Assembly: GCA_041396845.1 (NCBI GenBank)
Contig: JAWKXU010000005.1
Span: forward strand, 62,001-126,000
DNA length: 64,000 bases
Source of the DNA: JAWKXU01 sp020446465
GTDB taxonomy: Bacteria > Pseudomonadota > Alphaproteobacteria > Sphingomonadales > Sphingomonadaceae
Direction: 5' to 3'
Positions 31,132 through 40,255 of this stretch are shown piece by piece; the first letter of the stretch is position 1; every line of letters begins with the position of its first letter. The notes beneath the pieces are model-generated. The model was not told the origin of the DNA and did no database searches. It worked only from the letters and a program-made list of their open reading frames with translations. The position numbers and the translations under genes were made by a program.

Positions 31132-33507
31132 TCAGCCTTTTTCGCCGTCGCTTTTCTCGCGGCCACCGGCCTTTGAGCCGGAGTCGGACGCCTTCTTGCG
31201 GCGCGTGGTCTTGCGCGCTTTCACGACTTTTGGTGGCGCCGGGGTGAGTTCAAACGCGGGTTTTTCGTCCTTGATGCTTACATGGACTTCGCCGCCTTGC
31301 GCGAGCTTGCCGAACAACAGTTCTTCGGCGAGCGGCTGCTTGATCTTTTCCTGAAGCAGTCGCGCCATCGGGCGGGCACCGTAGAGGCGATCATACCCAC
31401 GAAGGGCCAGCCATTTGCGCGCATCGCTGTCAAACTGGATGTGGACGTTCTGTTCGGCCAGCTGCAGTTCCAGTTGCAGGATGAACTTGTCTACCACGCG
31501 GCTGACAGTGTCCTGCCCCAGGTAGGCAAACGGTACGATGGCATCCAGCCGGTTGCGGAACTCTGGCGTGAACATGCGTTTCACCGCTTCGTCGCCAGCG
31601 TCTTCTTTCGACACATCGCCAAAGCCAATGCCCTGGCGGGCCATGTCGCTCGCCCCTGCATTGGTCGTCATGATAAGGACGACATTGCGAAAATCGACAG
31701 TCTTGCCGTGGTGGTCGGTCAGGCGGCCATTGTCCATCACTTGCAGCAGGATGTTGAAGAGATCGGGGTGCGCCTTTTCAATTTCGTCGAGCAGCAGCAC
31801 GCAATGCGGATGCTGGTCGATGGCGTCGGTCAGCAATCCGCCCTGATCGTATCCGACGTAACCCGGAGGCGCGCCGATCAGGCGGCTGACGGAGTGGCGC
31901 TCCATATATTCGGACATGTCGAAGCGTTTCAGCTCGATCCCCATGATTGAGGCAAGCTGGCGTGCAACTTCGGTCTTGCCGACGCCCGTGGGGCCGGAAA
32001 ACAGGAAGCTGCCGATCGGTTTGTCCGGGTCGCGCAGCCCTGCGCGGCTGAGCTTCATCGCGCTGGAGAGGACTTCGATTGCCTTGTCCTGCCCGTAAAC
32101 AACGCGCTTCAGATCGCGCTCCAGATGTTCCAGCGCCTTGCGATCGTCAGTGCTGACGGACTTGGGCGGAATCCGCGCCATTGTCGCGATCACCTTTTCG
32201 ATCTCGCGCGCTGTAATCGTCTTGCGGCGACGGCTGGGCGGCACCAGCATCTGCATGGCGCCGACTTCGTCGATCACGTCGATGGCCTTGTCGGGCAATT
32301 TGCGGTCATTGATGTAACGCGAGCTGAGCTCCACCGCGGTCTTGATCGCATCAGGCGTATATTTGACCTTGTGATGCTCCTCGAAAGCGGAACGCAGGCC
32401 TTTCAGGATCTTGACGGTATCTTCGACACTGGGTTCGTTCACGTCGATCTTCTGGAAACGGCGCAAGAGCGCACGATCTTTTTCGAAGTGGTTGCGGAAC
32501 TCCTTGTAAGTGGTCGATCCGATGCAGCGGATAGCACCCGAACTCAGCGCCGGCTTCAGCAGGTTGGATGCGTCCATCGCGCCGCCGCTTGTCGCGCCGG
32601 CACCAATGACGGTGTGTATTTCGTCAATGAACAGGATCGCGTGCGGCATTTTTTCCAGTTCGGAAACGACCTGCTTCAGCCGTTCCTCGAAATCGCCGCG
32701 ATAGCGCGTGCCCGCCAGAAGGCTACCCATGTCGAGCGAATAGATCACTGCTTCGGCAAGAACGTCGGGCACTTCCCCTTCGACGATCTTGCGCGCCAGA
32801 CCTTCTGCAATGGCGGTCTTTCCGACGCCGGGATCACCGACATAGAGCGGGTTGTTCTTGGACCGGCGGCACAGGATCTGGATCGTGCGGTCCACTTCAG
32901 GGCCGCGACCGATCAGCGGATCGACTTTTCCGGCCAGCGCCTTTTCGTTCAGATTGACGCAGAACTGATCTAGCGCGGTCTCCTTGCCGTTCGACTTGGT
33001 TTCGGCCTTTTCTTCGGATTGCGGGGCATCATCGGACCCGCTCGGCGTTTGCCCTTCGTTCGTTCGGCCGCCCTTGCCAATGCCGTGACTGATGTAGCTG
33101 ACTGCATCAAGCCGGCTCATATCCTGCTGTTGCAGGAAATAGACGGCATAGCTGTCACGCTCTGAAAACAGGGCAACCAGCACATTGGCGCCCGTGACCG
33201 TATCCTTGCCGGATGATTGCACGTGCAGGATTGCGCGCTGGATCACGCGCTGGAACCCTGCAGTCGGCTGCGGGTCGGCCTTGTCTTCTGTCTTGAGAGA
33301 CTGGTATTCCTGGTCGAGATATTGCTTCACCACCTCTGTCAGGTCGGCAAGGTCCACACCGCAGGCTGCCATGACTTCTGCGGCATCGCTGTCGTCGATC
33401 AGGGCGAGCAGCAAATGCTCCAGCGTTGCATATTCATGGCTGCGTTCGGCAGCATGAGTCAGCGCATTATGGAGCGTGGTCTCAAGGTTCTGGGCAAAAC
33501 TCGGCAT
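31132..33507 (-). CDS. clpA: ATP-dependent Clp protease ATP-binding subunit ClpA
   Basis: A 791-residue AAA+ unfoldase that feeds substrates to ClpP. The Clp N-domain (about 1-150) begins MPSFAQNLETTLHNALTHA. D1 has GDPGVGKTA and D2 has GPTGVGKTE, followed by the ClpP-contact region. The C-terminus is extended by a Lys/Gly/Ser-rich tail. The ATG at 33507 has AGGGAT eight bases upstream. clpS, which often precedes clpA, is absent; the upstream neighbour is DUF1192. Confidence 0.96.
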   Translation of the reverse strand: MPSFAQNLETTLHNALTHAAERSHEYATLEHLLLALIDDSDAAEVMAACGVDLADLTEVVKQYLDQEYQSLKTEDKADPQPTAGFQRVIQRAILHVQSSGKDTVTGANVLVALFSERDSYAVYFLQQQDMSRLDAVSYISHGIGKGGRTNEGQTPSGSDDAPQSEEKAETKSNGKETALDQFCVNLNEKALAGKVDPLIGRGPEVDRTIQILCRRSKNNPLYVGDPGVGKTAIAEGLARKIVEGEVPDVLAEAVIYSLDMGSLLAGTRYRGDFEERLKQVVSELEKMPHAILFIDEIHTVIGAGATSGGAMDASNLLKPALSSGAIRCIGSTTYKEFRNHFEKDRALLRRFQKIDVNEPSVEDTVKILKGLRSAFEEHHKVKYTPDAIKTAVELSSRYINDRKLPDKAIDVIDEVGAMQMLVPPSRRRKTITAREIEKVIATMARIPPKSVSTDDRKALEHLERDLKRVVYGQDKAIEVLSSAMKLSRAGLRDPDKPIGSFLFSGPTGVGKTEVARQLASIMGIELKRFDMSEYMERHSVSRLIGAPPGYVGYDQGGLLTDAIDQHPHCVLLLDEIEKAHPDLFNILLQVMDNGRLTDHHGKTVDFRNVVLIMTTNAGASDMARQGIGFGDVSKEDAGDEAVKRMFTPEFRNRLDAIVPFAYLGQDTVSRVVDKFILQLELQLAEQNVHIQFDSDARKWLALRGYDRLYGARPMARLLQEKIKQPLAEELLFGKLAQGGEVHVSIKDEKPAFELTPAPPKVVKARKTTRRKKASDSGSKAGGREKSDGEKG

Positions 33508-33660
33508 TTTACGATCCCTGGTGGCCCTGTGCGGGCGAGGTGCTGGCATGGAAAACTGCGCTGTCGGGGCCAGAATAACGACCGCGCATGAACAATTCGG
33601 AAATCTGTCGTCTCGCCCGATATGGTGGGGCGAAAGAAAATTGCGAGAGCAGCCGGCCCG

Positions 33661-33867
33661 TCAACCGCCGCTTCCCGAACGGAACAATGCATCGGCTGCC
33701 GCGCGATGGGCCGCGGCCTTGTTGCGATGGGCTTTTACCCTTGCGATTTCGGCTTCCAGCAAGGCGATGCGTTCGTCCAGCTCGTCCTGCGAATAGCTGT
33801 CGAGGCTCTCTGAAGAGAGGTGGGTGGCTGCATCGCCACGTAAACGGGGGCGATCATCGTCGTTCAT
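33661..33867 (-). CDS. DUF1192 family small protein
   Basis: A 68-residue protein with the family pattern: DDDRPRLRGDAA near the start, then SQDELDERIALLEAEIARVK forming a short coiled coil, and AAAHRAAADALF at the end. The function of the family is unknown. It lies 153 bases upstream of clpA on the same strand and is divergent from the quinone oxidoreductase. Confidence 0.85.
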   Translation of the reverse strand: MNDDDRPRLRGDAATHLSSESLDSYSQDELDERIALLEAEIARVKAHRNKAAAHRAAADALFRSGSGG

Positions 33868-33961
33868 CGAGATACAGCATTGTGTGCCAGCGCCTTGCTG
33901 TCAATGGGGCATGGCCCTAGAGGGGCCAGAGCGTGACCACTTTGTCACAGCAGGAGCGACC

Positions 33962-34963
33962 ATGGCACCGGCACTGACCAAAGAAATGCAGGCTGTTGTT
34001 TTTGATGAAACCGGCGGCGCAGATGTCTTGCGCCTTGGCACTGTTCCGGTTCCCCGGCCCGCTGCCGGGCAGGTTTTGATTGCCGTCGCCTTTGCCGGGG
34101 TGAACCGACCTGATGTTCTTCAGCGGCAAGGGAACTATCCTCCGCCCAAGGGGGCATCACCCTTGATGGGGCTGGAAGTGTCGGGGACGATCGTGGCGCT
34201 TGGCGAAGGGGTTGATCCTGCCATGCTGGGGATGCAGGTCTGCGCGCTGACGCCGGGCGGTGGTTATGCACAGTTTTGCGTGACTTGTGTCGGGCATTGC
34301 CTGCCGGTCCCGCCCGGATTGCCGATGGCAGAAGCCGCAGCGCTGCCCGAAACCCTGTTTACCGTATGGCACAACGTGTTTGAACGTGGATATGCCCGCG
34401 ACGGAGAAACGATGCTTGTCCACGGCGGCACCAGCGGAATTGGCACAATGGCCATTCAACTGGGCAAGCTTTTTGGCCTGCGTGTGATCGTGACATGCGG
34501 CAGCGATGAAAAGTGTGCGGCTGCGCTGGGAACAGGGGCGGCGCACGCGATCAATTACCGAACGCACGATTTTGTCGAGGAAATTGCGCGCCTGACAGGT
34601 GGCAAGGGGGTTGATCTCGTGCTCGATATGGTTGCGGGCGATTATGTGGCGCGCAATCTCAAATGTCTTGGTGAAGATGGACGCCATGTGACAATTGCCG
34701 TGCAAGGCGGGGTAGCGGCTACCATCAACATGGCGCAGGTCATGGTGCGGCGTTATACGCTGACAGGCTCCACCCTTCGTCCGCGTTCGGATAGTTTCAA
34801 GACCTTGCTGGCCGAGGAAATCGAGCGGGAAGTCTGGCCTCTTGTGGAAGAAGGTCAGCTGCGTCCGGTTATGGATCGTACGTTCCCTCTTGCCGAAGCC
34901 GCCGCCGCCCATAGCCGCATGGAACTGGGCGCGCATATCGGCAAGATCGTGCTGGAGATCTGA
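33962..34963 (+). CDS. NAD(P)H quinone oxidoreductase, PIG3 type
   Basis: A 333-residue zinc-free medium-chain dehydrogenase. The catalytic domain has AFAGVNRPDVLQRQGNYPPP; the cofactor-binding domain has HGGTSGIGTMAIQLGK. This resembles human TP53I3/PIG3 and bacterial quinone oxidoreductases, which reduce quinones with NADPH. The ATG has AGGAG five bases upstream; the longer open frame overlaps the DUF1192 gene on the other strand. It seems a single-gene unit. Confidence 0.9.
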   Translation: MAPALTKEMQAVVFDETGGADVLRLGTVPVPRPAAGQVLIAVAFAGVNRPDVLQRQGNYPPPKGASPLMGLEVSGTIVALGEGVDPAMLGMQVCALTPGGGYAQFCVTCVGHCLPVPPGLPMAEAAALPETLFTVWHNVFERGYARDGETMLVHGGTSGIGTMAIQLGKLFGLRVIVTCGSDEKCAAALGTGAAHAINYRTHDFVEEIARLTGGKGVDLVLDMVAGDYVARNLKCLGEDGRHVTIAVQGGVAATINMAQVMVRRYTLTGSTLRPRSDSFKTLLAEEIEREVWPLVEEGQLRPVMDRTFPLAEAAAAHSRMELGAHIGKIVLEI

Positions 34964-35063
34964 TTTCTGGCAGCGAAATTGTCCCGCCAATGTCTGTGGG
35001 GCGTGTCACGGTTGTGTCACATAATTCACTGAACTGACTCCAAAGCGTCCGCACCACTGTAAC

Positions 35064-36044
35064 ATGGGCGTGCGATTGGCGCGGCTCATGATGACCCAAC
35101 ATCAGGCCTCAGGCCATCGCCCGGAACTGCGTTCATACGAAGATTCCGCTGTAGGCAACCAGAACGGCAAATCCGCATCGGCGTTTCCGTTATCGGCCAT
35201 TCATGCTCCGGTTCGGGCAGTCGAACGAGTCAGGCCATTGCACGATCCCGATCAACGGCGAAAATACCGCACGATCTGGATCAGCGATATTCACCTTGGC
35301 ACCAAGGGTTGCAATGCAGAGCTGCTGATTGATTTCCTCGACAATGTTGACAGCGAAACGATGTATCTTGTGGGCGACATCATCGATGGCTGGCGCCTCA
35401 GGAAGAAGTTCTACTGGCCCGCGGCCCATAACGACATTGTCTGGCGGATTCTGAAGCGCGCGCGTCGCGGGACGCGCATCATCTATATCCCCGGCAACCA
35501 TGATGAGATGTTCCGCCAGTTCAGCGGCCTGAACTTCGGCGGTGTCGAAATCAGGCGCACGGCCTTTCACACGACAGCCGACGGACGCCGCCTGATGGTC
35601 CTGCATGGGGATGAGTTTGACGCGGTCATGCTCGCCCATCGCTGGCTCGCTTATGTCGGTGATGCTGCCTACACCATTCTGATGGGCCTCAACCGCTATG
35701 TGAACGCCGTCCGGTCCCGCCTTGGTCTGTCTTACTGGTCGCTCAGCAAAATGGCCAAGCACAAGGTCAAGAACGCGGTTGAGTTCATTTCCCGTTACGA
35801 GGAAGTCGTCTCGCGCGCGGCGGCAGGGCGGGGCGTTGATGGCGTGGTCTGTGGCCACATCCACACGGCGGAAATGGCGGAGTTCAACGGGGTTGCCTAT
35901 TACAACGATGGGGACTGGGTCGAAGGCTGCACGGCCCTTGTCGAACATTTCGACGGACGAATGGAAGTGCTGCACTGGCCGGAGGAAATGGCCCGCCGCG
36001 AAGAGGCGCGCGACCGGCGCGCAGCCATTCAGGTTGCGGCATGA
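35064..36044 (+). CDS. Metallophosphatase, UDP-2,3-diacylglucosamine diphosphatase-like
   Basis: A 326-residue calcineurin-like phosphoesterase. Metal ligands are in SDIHLG (about 73), VGDIIDGW (about 103), GNHDE (about 144), LHGDEFD and GHIHT (about 268). LpxH-like enzymes cleave UDP-diacylglucosamine in lipid A synthesis, and many alphaproteobacteria carry this longer form beside a GT4 enzyme. The first 65 residues are poorly conserved; in-frame ATGs at 35088 and 35091 are alternative starts. The stop overlaps the glycosyltransferase start (ATGA). Confidence 0.82.
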   Translation: MGVRLARLMMTQHQASGHRPELRSYEDSAVGNQNGKSASAFPLSAIHAPVRAVERVRPLHDPDQRRKYRTIWISDIHLGTKGCNAELLIDFLDNVDSETMYLVGDIIDGWRLRKKFYWPAAHNDIVWRILKRARRGTRIIYIPGNHDEMFRQFSGLNFGGVEIRRTAFHTTADGRRLMVLHGDEFDAVMLAHRWLAYVGDAAYTILMGLNRYVNAVRSRLGLSYWSLSKMAKHKVKNAVEFISRYEEVVSRAAAGRGVDGVVCGHIHTAEMAEFNGVAYYNDGDWVEGCTALVEHFDGRMEVLHWPEEMARREEARDRRAAIQVAA

Positions 36045-37144
36045 ACGTGCCCCTGGCAGCGGCGCAAATCACGCAGGCGAGCCCGTTGGAGAGGTTGCGA
36101 ATTGCGCTTGTCACCGATGCGTGGGAGCCGCAAGTCAACGGCGTGGTGCGGACGCTGGGTGAAACCACCCGCATCTTGCGTGAAAGCGGGCATCGGGTCG
36201 ATGTCATTTCTCCCGACCAGTTTCGTTCTGTGCCTTGCCCAAGCTATCCCGAAATACGCCTCGCCCTAGCAGGGCGCCGCCGGGTCGGGCGGATGCTCGA
36301 TACGTGCCAACCCGATGCCGTGCATATTGCGACGGAAGGGCCGCTTGGCCTTGCTGCGCGCCGCCATTGTCTTGACAACGGTATTGCCTTCACGACCGCT
36401 TATCACACGCAGTTCCCCGAATATGTGGCGCGCCGCACAGGGCTGCCCGCCAGCCTGTTCTGGCGTTATATCCGCTGGTTTCACCGTCCATCGAGCGCGA
36501 TCATGGTTGCAACGGCGACGATCGGGCAGCAACTGGCGGGCAAGGGACTTGTGCGCCAGCGGCGCTGGAGCCGGGGCGTGGATTTGTCGCTGTTCCATCC
36601 CGATATTGAACCGCCCGCCCAGTTCTGGGCAATGGCGCGGCCGATCCAGCTTTATGTTGGCAGGGTCGCGGTCGAAAAAAACATCGAGGCGTTCCTGACC
36701 GCCAGCCACCCCGGCACCAAAGTTGTTGTGGGCGACGGGCCTGCCCTGTCGCGGCTGAAAGCGGCTTTCCCGATGGCGCACTTTCTGGGGCGGCAGACGG
36801 GTGCCGATCTTGCCGCCTGCTACGCGGGTGCGGATGTGTTCGTCTTTCCCAGCAAGACCGACACTTTCGGACTGGTGATGATCGAGGCACTGGCTTGTGG
36901 AACGCCGGTCGCGGCCTACCCGGTAGCTGGCCCGATGGATGTCCTTTCAGTGTCGAGCGGGGCGATGGCCGATGATCTCGACATGGCGATTGCCAGCGCG
37001 CTCACGCTCGATCGCGATGATTGCGCGAGACATGCAGCGACATTTAGCTGGTCCGCCAGCGCAAACCAGTTTCTGGCAGCACTCGCCTGTGAAAAGGCTG
37101 AACAAACCGTTCCACCCCGGCGCCCTCAGCTACGCCCGGCCTGA
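36041..37144 (+). CDS. Glycosyltransferase family 4
   Basis: A 367-residue GT-B enzyme. The N-domain opens LRIALVTDAWEPQVNGVVRT; the acceptor region has TTAYHTQFPEYVARR; the donor domain has GRVAVEKNIEAFL and the E-x7-E motif TDTFGLVMIEALACGTPV. Homologues attach sugars to diacylglycerol or to other lipids; the exact product cannot be read. Four-base overlap with the phosphatase suggests both act in one envelope-lipid task. Confidence 0.88.
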   Translation: MNVPLAAAQITQASPLERLRIALVTDAWEPQVNGVVRTLGETTRILRESGHRVDVISPDQFRSVPCPSYPEIRLALAGRRRVGRMLDTCQPDAVHIATEGPLGLAARRHCLDNGIAFTTAYHTQFPEYVARRTGLPASLFWRYIRWFHRPSSAIMVATATIGQQLAGKGLVRQRRWSRGVDLSLFHPDIEPPAQFWAMARPIQLYVGRVAVEKNIEAFLTASHPGTKVVVGDGPALSRLKAAFPMAHFLGRQTGADLAACYAGADVFVFPSKTDTFGLVMIEALACGTPVAAYPVAGPMDVLSVSSGAMADDLDMAIASALTLDRDDCARHAATFSWSASANQFLAALACEKAEQTVPPRRPQLRPA

Positions 37145-37198
37145 AACGCGCCTTGCGCCTTGCCGAACGGCTGGCGATGGCCTACATACAGGGCACGC

Positions 37199-37220
37199 GG
37201 CCGCTCCGAAAGGGGCGGCC
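37199..37220 (+). terminator. GAAA-loop hairpin, possible terminator of the glycosyltransferase operon
   Basis: GGCCGCTCC (37199-37207) and GGGGCGGCC (37212-37220) pair with one G-U across a GAAA tetraloop. The tail is CTTGTATTTCT, only moderately T-rich. It lies 55 bases after the GT4 stop and 72 before the next ATG, so an attenuator is also possible. Confidence 0.5.
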
Positions 37221-37291
37221 CTTGTATTTCTGGCATCGGGAAACGGCGCGTCCGGCAGGTTCGCAAGACCCGATGCCATTGGAGAAGAACG

Positions 37292-37990
37292 ATGTCACAA
37301 ACCGCTCCCCTGATGCCGCACGCGACCGCGTCCTGGCTGGTCGATAACACGGCGCTGAGCTTTGAACAGATCGCGGAGTTCTGCGGGCTGCACATTCTGG
37401 AAGTGCAGGCCATGGCAGACGACCTGGCGAGTTCCAAATATACCGGGCGCGATCCCATCCATTCAGGCGAGCTGACGCATGAAGAGATCGAGCGTGGGCA
37501 GGCAGACCCGGACTACCGCCTGCGTATGCAGCGCGCGCCAGTCTCGGTAAACCGCACCAAGGGGCCGCGTTATACGCCCGTGTCAAAGCGGCAGGATAAA
37601 CCCGATGGCATTGCATGGCTGCTGCGTAATCACCCCGAAATTACCGATGCACAGATCGGCAAGCTGATCGGCACCACGCGGACCACGATTTCAGCCATTC
37701 GCGACCGCTCGCACTGGAACATCCAGAACATTCAGCCCAAAGATCCGGTGACGCTGGGCTTGTGCTCGCAGCGTGAACTCGATGCAATCGTGGCGAAAGC
37801 GGCAAAGAAGGCGGGCATTTCCGAAGAAGCGCCGGTTCAAGCCACGTCCAGCGATGATCGCGAAGCCCTGATCGAGGAATTGCGCGCAGAACGTGAAGCC
37901 GCGGCCAAGGCTGCATCGGAAGCAGCGCAAGAAGCCGAGGCGGCTGCCTGGCTGGCAGCGAAACGCGCAAGCGAGGCTGCGGGCGAGTAA
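37292..37990 (+). CDS. trcR: Cell-cycle transcriptional regulator TrcR-like (DUF1013)
   Basis: A 232-residue DUF1013 protein, a family restricted to alphaproteobacteria and annotated as TrcR. The central part (about 100-150) has WLLRNHPEITDAQIGKLIGT followed by TRTTISAIRDRSHWN, a helix-turn-helix. The C-terminus is an Ala/Glu-rich helix, probably a coiled coil. GGAGAAG lies at correct distance from the ATG; the longer frame has no family match. The DNA targets are not evident here. Confidence 0.85.
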   Translation: MSQTAPLMPHATASWLVDNTALSFEQIAEFCGLHILEVQAMADDLASSKYTGRDPIHSGELTHEEIERGQADPDYRLRMQRAPVSVNRTKGPRYTPVSKRQDKPDGIAWLLRNHPEITDAQIGKLIGTTRTTISAIRDRSHWNIQNIQPKDPVTLGLCSQRELDAIVAKAAKKAGISEEAPVQATSSDDREALIEELRAEREAAAKAASEAAQEAEAAAWLAAKRASEAAGE

Positions 37991-38089
37991 CGCGCGCCCC
38001 GTCCGCTTGCTGCCAAAGCTGCGGGCGGGCCGTTCCCGCTCCTGCCGATTCTGCTTGCCCCGCGTTCGCAGGGCGGGCAAGATTCGCTT

Positions 38090-39787
38090 ATGGAGAGGAC
38101 AGATAGCCCCTATGGACCGGGCGGCCCGGCAGATGTCGTTTACGGGCACGTCTGCGACTGGAACATCACTTTCGAACCGCTATGTCTGCCACGTTTTTTT
38201 GAAAAAGCGGTCAGCAAGGGGGCTGACAAGCCGCTGATTGATTTTCTGGGGCGGACATACAGCTATATCGAGATGCTGCGCGCTGCCCGCGCCTTTGCAG
38301 CGGGTTTGCAGCAACGCGGCATTGGTCCCGATCATCGGGTTGGCCTGTTCCTGCCCAATGTGCCGACGTATGTGGCTGCCTATTATGGCGCGATGATCGC
38401 CGGGGCGACGGTCGTCAATTTCTCGCCGCTCTACACGGTTGAAGAACTGGAAGCCCAGGTAATCGATTCCGGCACCGATTTGCTGGTTACCGTGGATGTT
38501 GCGGCATTGCTGCCAACGGCGCTGGAAGTGCTCGACAATTCGCCGCTGCAATCGCTGGTTGTGGCGCGGTTGGGGGCAATGTTGCCGCTGGTAAAGCGTG
38601 CGGCGCTCGCGCTGTTCGGGCGTTCGCAGACCACCCCCATCCCCCACCGCGACGATGTCGTGCGCTGGCCGGATTTTCTATCTCACAAAGACCCGGCTGC
38701 CTTGCCGATCGATCCGGGCGAGACGGCCCTTTTGCAATATACCGGCGGCACGACCGGAACGCCCAAGGGGGCCATGCTGTCGCACCAGAACCTGACGGCG
38801 AATGCCCGACAAGTGCGGGCGATTGACCCCTACCGGGATCGCCGTGATGTGGTTCTGGGCGCATTGCCGCTGTTCCATGTCTTTGCCAATACATGCGTGA
38901 TGAACCGGACAATCGCCAACGGCGGGTGCATCGCCATGCTGCCCCGGTTCGATGCAGGGCAAGTCCTGAAAACCATTGAGAGGGTCCGGCCCACCTCGAT
39001 GTTCGGAGTGCCGACGATGTTTCAGGCCTTGGCTGAACACAAACGCGCGGCCAGCACCGATTTCAGTTCGTTGCGTGAGTTTATTTCCGGCGGTGCACCT
39101 CTACCCTTGCCGCTCAAGGAGCGGTTTGAGACGCTTACCGGTGTCAAGGTAATTGAAGGCTACGGCCTGACCGAATCCGCCGGTGTCGTTTCGACCAATC
39201 CGCTGGAAGGCGAACAGCGCCCCGGCACGATAGGCCTGCCGTTGCCAGCAACGCGCATCCGCTTGCTCGACAAGGAAGACCCCGCGCGCGATGTGGCAGA
39301 TGGGGAGCCTGGCGAACTTGCCGTGGCCGGACCGCAAGTCATGGCCGGATACTGGAACAGGCCGGATGCGGCGGCAAATGTTTTTACGCAACGCGACGGC
39401 GTAAACTGGCTGCGCACGGGCGATATTGCGACAATCGATTCAGACGGTTTCATCCAGATCGTTGACCGCAGCAAGGACATGATCGCGGTTGGCGGTTTCA
39501 AGGTGTTCCCAAGTCGGGTGGAAAACGTGCTGGTGACGCATCCTGCTGTGCGCGAGGCGCTCGTGATCGGAGTGCCGGACGAATACCATGGCGAAATGCC
39601 CAAGGCCTATGTCAGCCTTAATGCCGGTGCAGCGCCCGTTACGGGCGAGGAGTTACGCGAATGGCTGGATAGCCGCGTCGGCAAGCATGAGCGTGTTATC
39701 GGCGTTGAAATACGCGATGAACTGCCCAAGACGATGATTGGCAAGCTCGACCGCAAGGCGCTCAAGCAGGAAATCGGCCTCGCCTGA
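38090..39787 (+). CDS. Long-chain fatty acid-CoA ligase family protein
   Basis: A 565-residue acyl-activating enzyme that forms acyl-AMP and then acyl-CoA. The P-loop is YTGGTTGTPKG (about 220); the A5 motif GYGLTESAGVVSTNP, the A7 region WLRTGDIATIDSDG and the A10 lysine in LPKTMIGKLDRK are all present. The substrate chain length is uncertain. It starts at ATG 38090, after a GC-rich gap that follows trcR. It converges on the bactofilin gene with a 12-base gap. Confidence 0.92.
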   Translation: MERTDSPYGPGGPADVVYGHVCDWNITFEPLCLPRFFEKAVSKGADKPLIDFLGRTYSYIEMLRAARAFAAGLQQRGIGPDHRVGLFLPNVPTYVAAYYGAMIAGATVVNFSPLYTVEELEAQVIDSGTDLLVTVDVAALLPTALEVLDNSPLQSLVVARLGAMLPLVKRAALALFGRSQTTPIPHRDDVVRWPDFLSHKDPAALPIDPGETALLQYTGGTTGTPKGAMLSHQNLTANARQVRAIDPYRDRRDVVLGALPLFHVFANTCVMNRTIANGGCIAMLPRFDAGQVLKTIERVRPTSMFGVPTMFQALAEHKRAASTDFSSLREFISGGAPLPLPLKERFETLTGVKVIEGYGLTESAGVVSTNPLEGEQRPGTIGLPLPATRIRLLDKEDPARDVADGEPGELAVAGPQVMAGYWNRPDAAANVFTQRDGVNWLRTGDIATIDSDGFIQIVDRSKDMIAVGGFKVFPSRVENVLVTHPAVREALVIGVPDEYHGEMPKAYVSLNAGAAPVTGEELREWLDSRVGKHERVIGVEIRDELPKTMIGKLDRKALKQEIGLA

Positions 39788-39799
39788 TCCCGACAAGCC

Positions 39800-40255
39800 C
39801 TAACCGGCAAGCGTCAGGTGCGGTTCATCGCTGTCACTGTCGGCCTTTTCACCAGCGGATGACGATGCATGTGCCGGTGCGCGATGGGCAAAGCGGCCTT
39901 CGACTTGCGCGCCTTGTTCGATTGTCAGCGCGTCGTAGTGAACGTCGCCTTCGATCTGCGCGGTTTTGAGCACGATCAGTTCACGTGCGTTGATCGACCC
40001 GTTGACGTGGCCTGCAAGACGCGCGGTTTCTGCTGTAATCTGGCCAGTGATGCTGCTGCTTTCCCCTTGAACGAGCGAGGAACAGGCGATGTCGCCTTCG
40101 ACCCTGCCGTCAACATGAAGGTCGGCTGATGCCTGTATGTCGCCTCTGATGATGACATCGGCGCCGATAACGGAAAAGGTGCTGCTTGCCATCGTCTTCT
40201 CACGAACCGGCCGGGTTGTCGGGCGTGCCGCTTCCGCGGACTTCCTCGAGAACAT
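39800..40255 (-). CDS. Bactofilin family polymer-forming protein
   Basis: A 151-residue bactofilin, which forms nucleotide-free filaments that localise cell-wall enzymes. A basic tail (MFSRKSAEAARP) precedes the beta-helical core starting VIGADVIIRGDIQASADLHV and ending VEGRFAH, then an acidic tail. GGAGAA stands eight bases before ATG 40255, which overlaps the end of the upstream M23 gene by 56 bases. In Caulobacter and others, bactofilins work with a neighbouring M23 peptidase, and the same pairing is seen here. Confidence 0.9.
   Translation of the reverse strand: MFSRKSAEAARPTTRPVREKTMASSTFSVIGADVIIRGDIQASADLHVDGRVEGDIACSSLVQGESSSITGQITAETARLAGHVNGSINARELIVLKTAQIEGDVHYDALTIEQGAQVEGRFAHRAPAHASSSAGEKADSDSDEPHLTLAG

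Noticed and set aside
33216..33231. Palindrome TGCACGTGCA inside clpA as another parS
   Set aside because: Only the CACGTG centre is shared; the flanks TTT/AAA needed for parS are absent.
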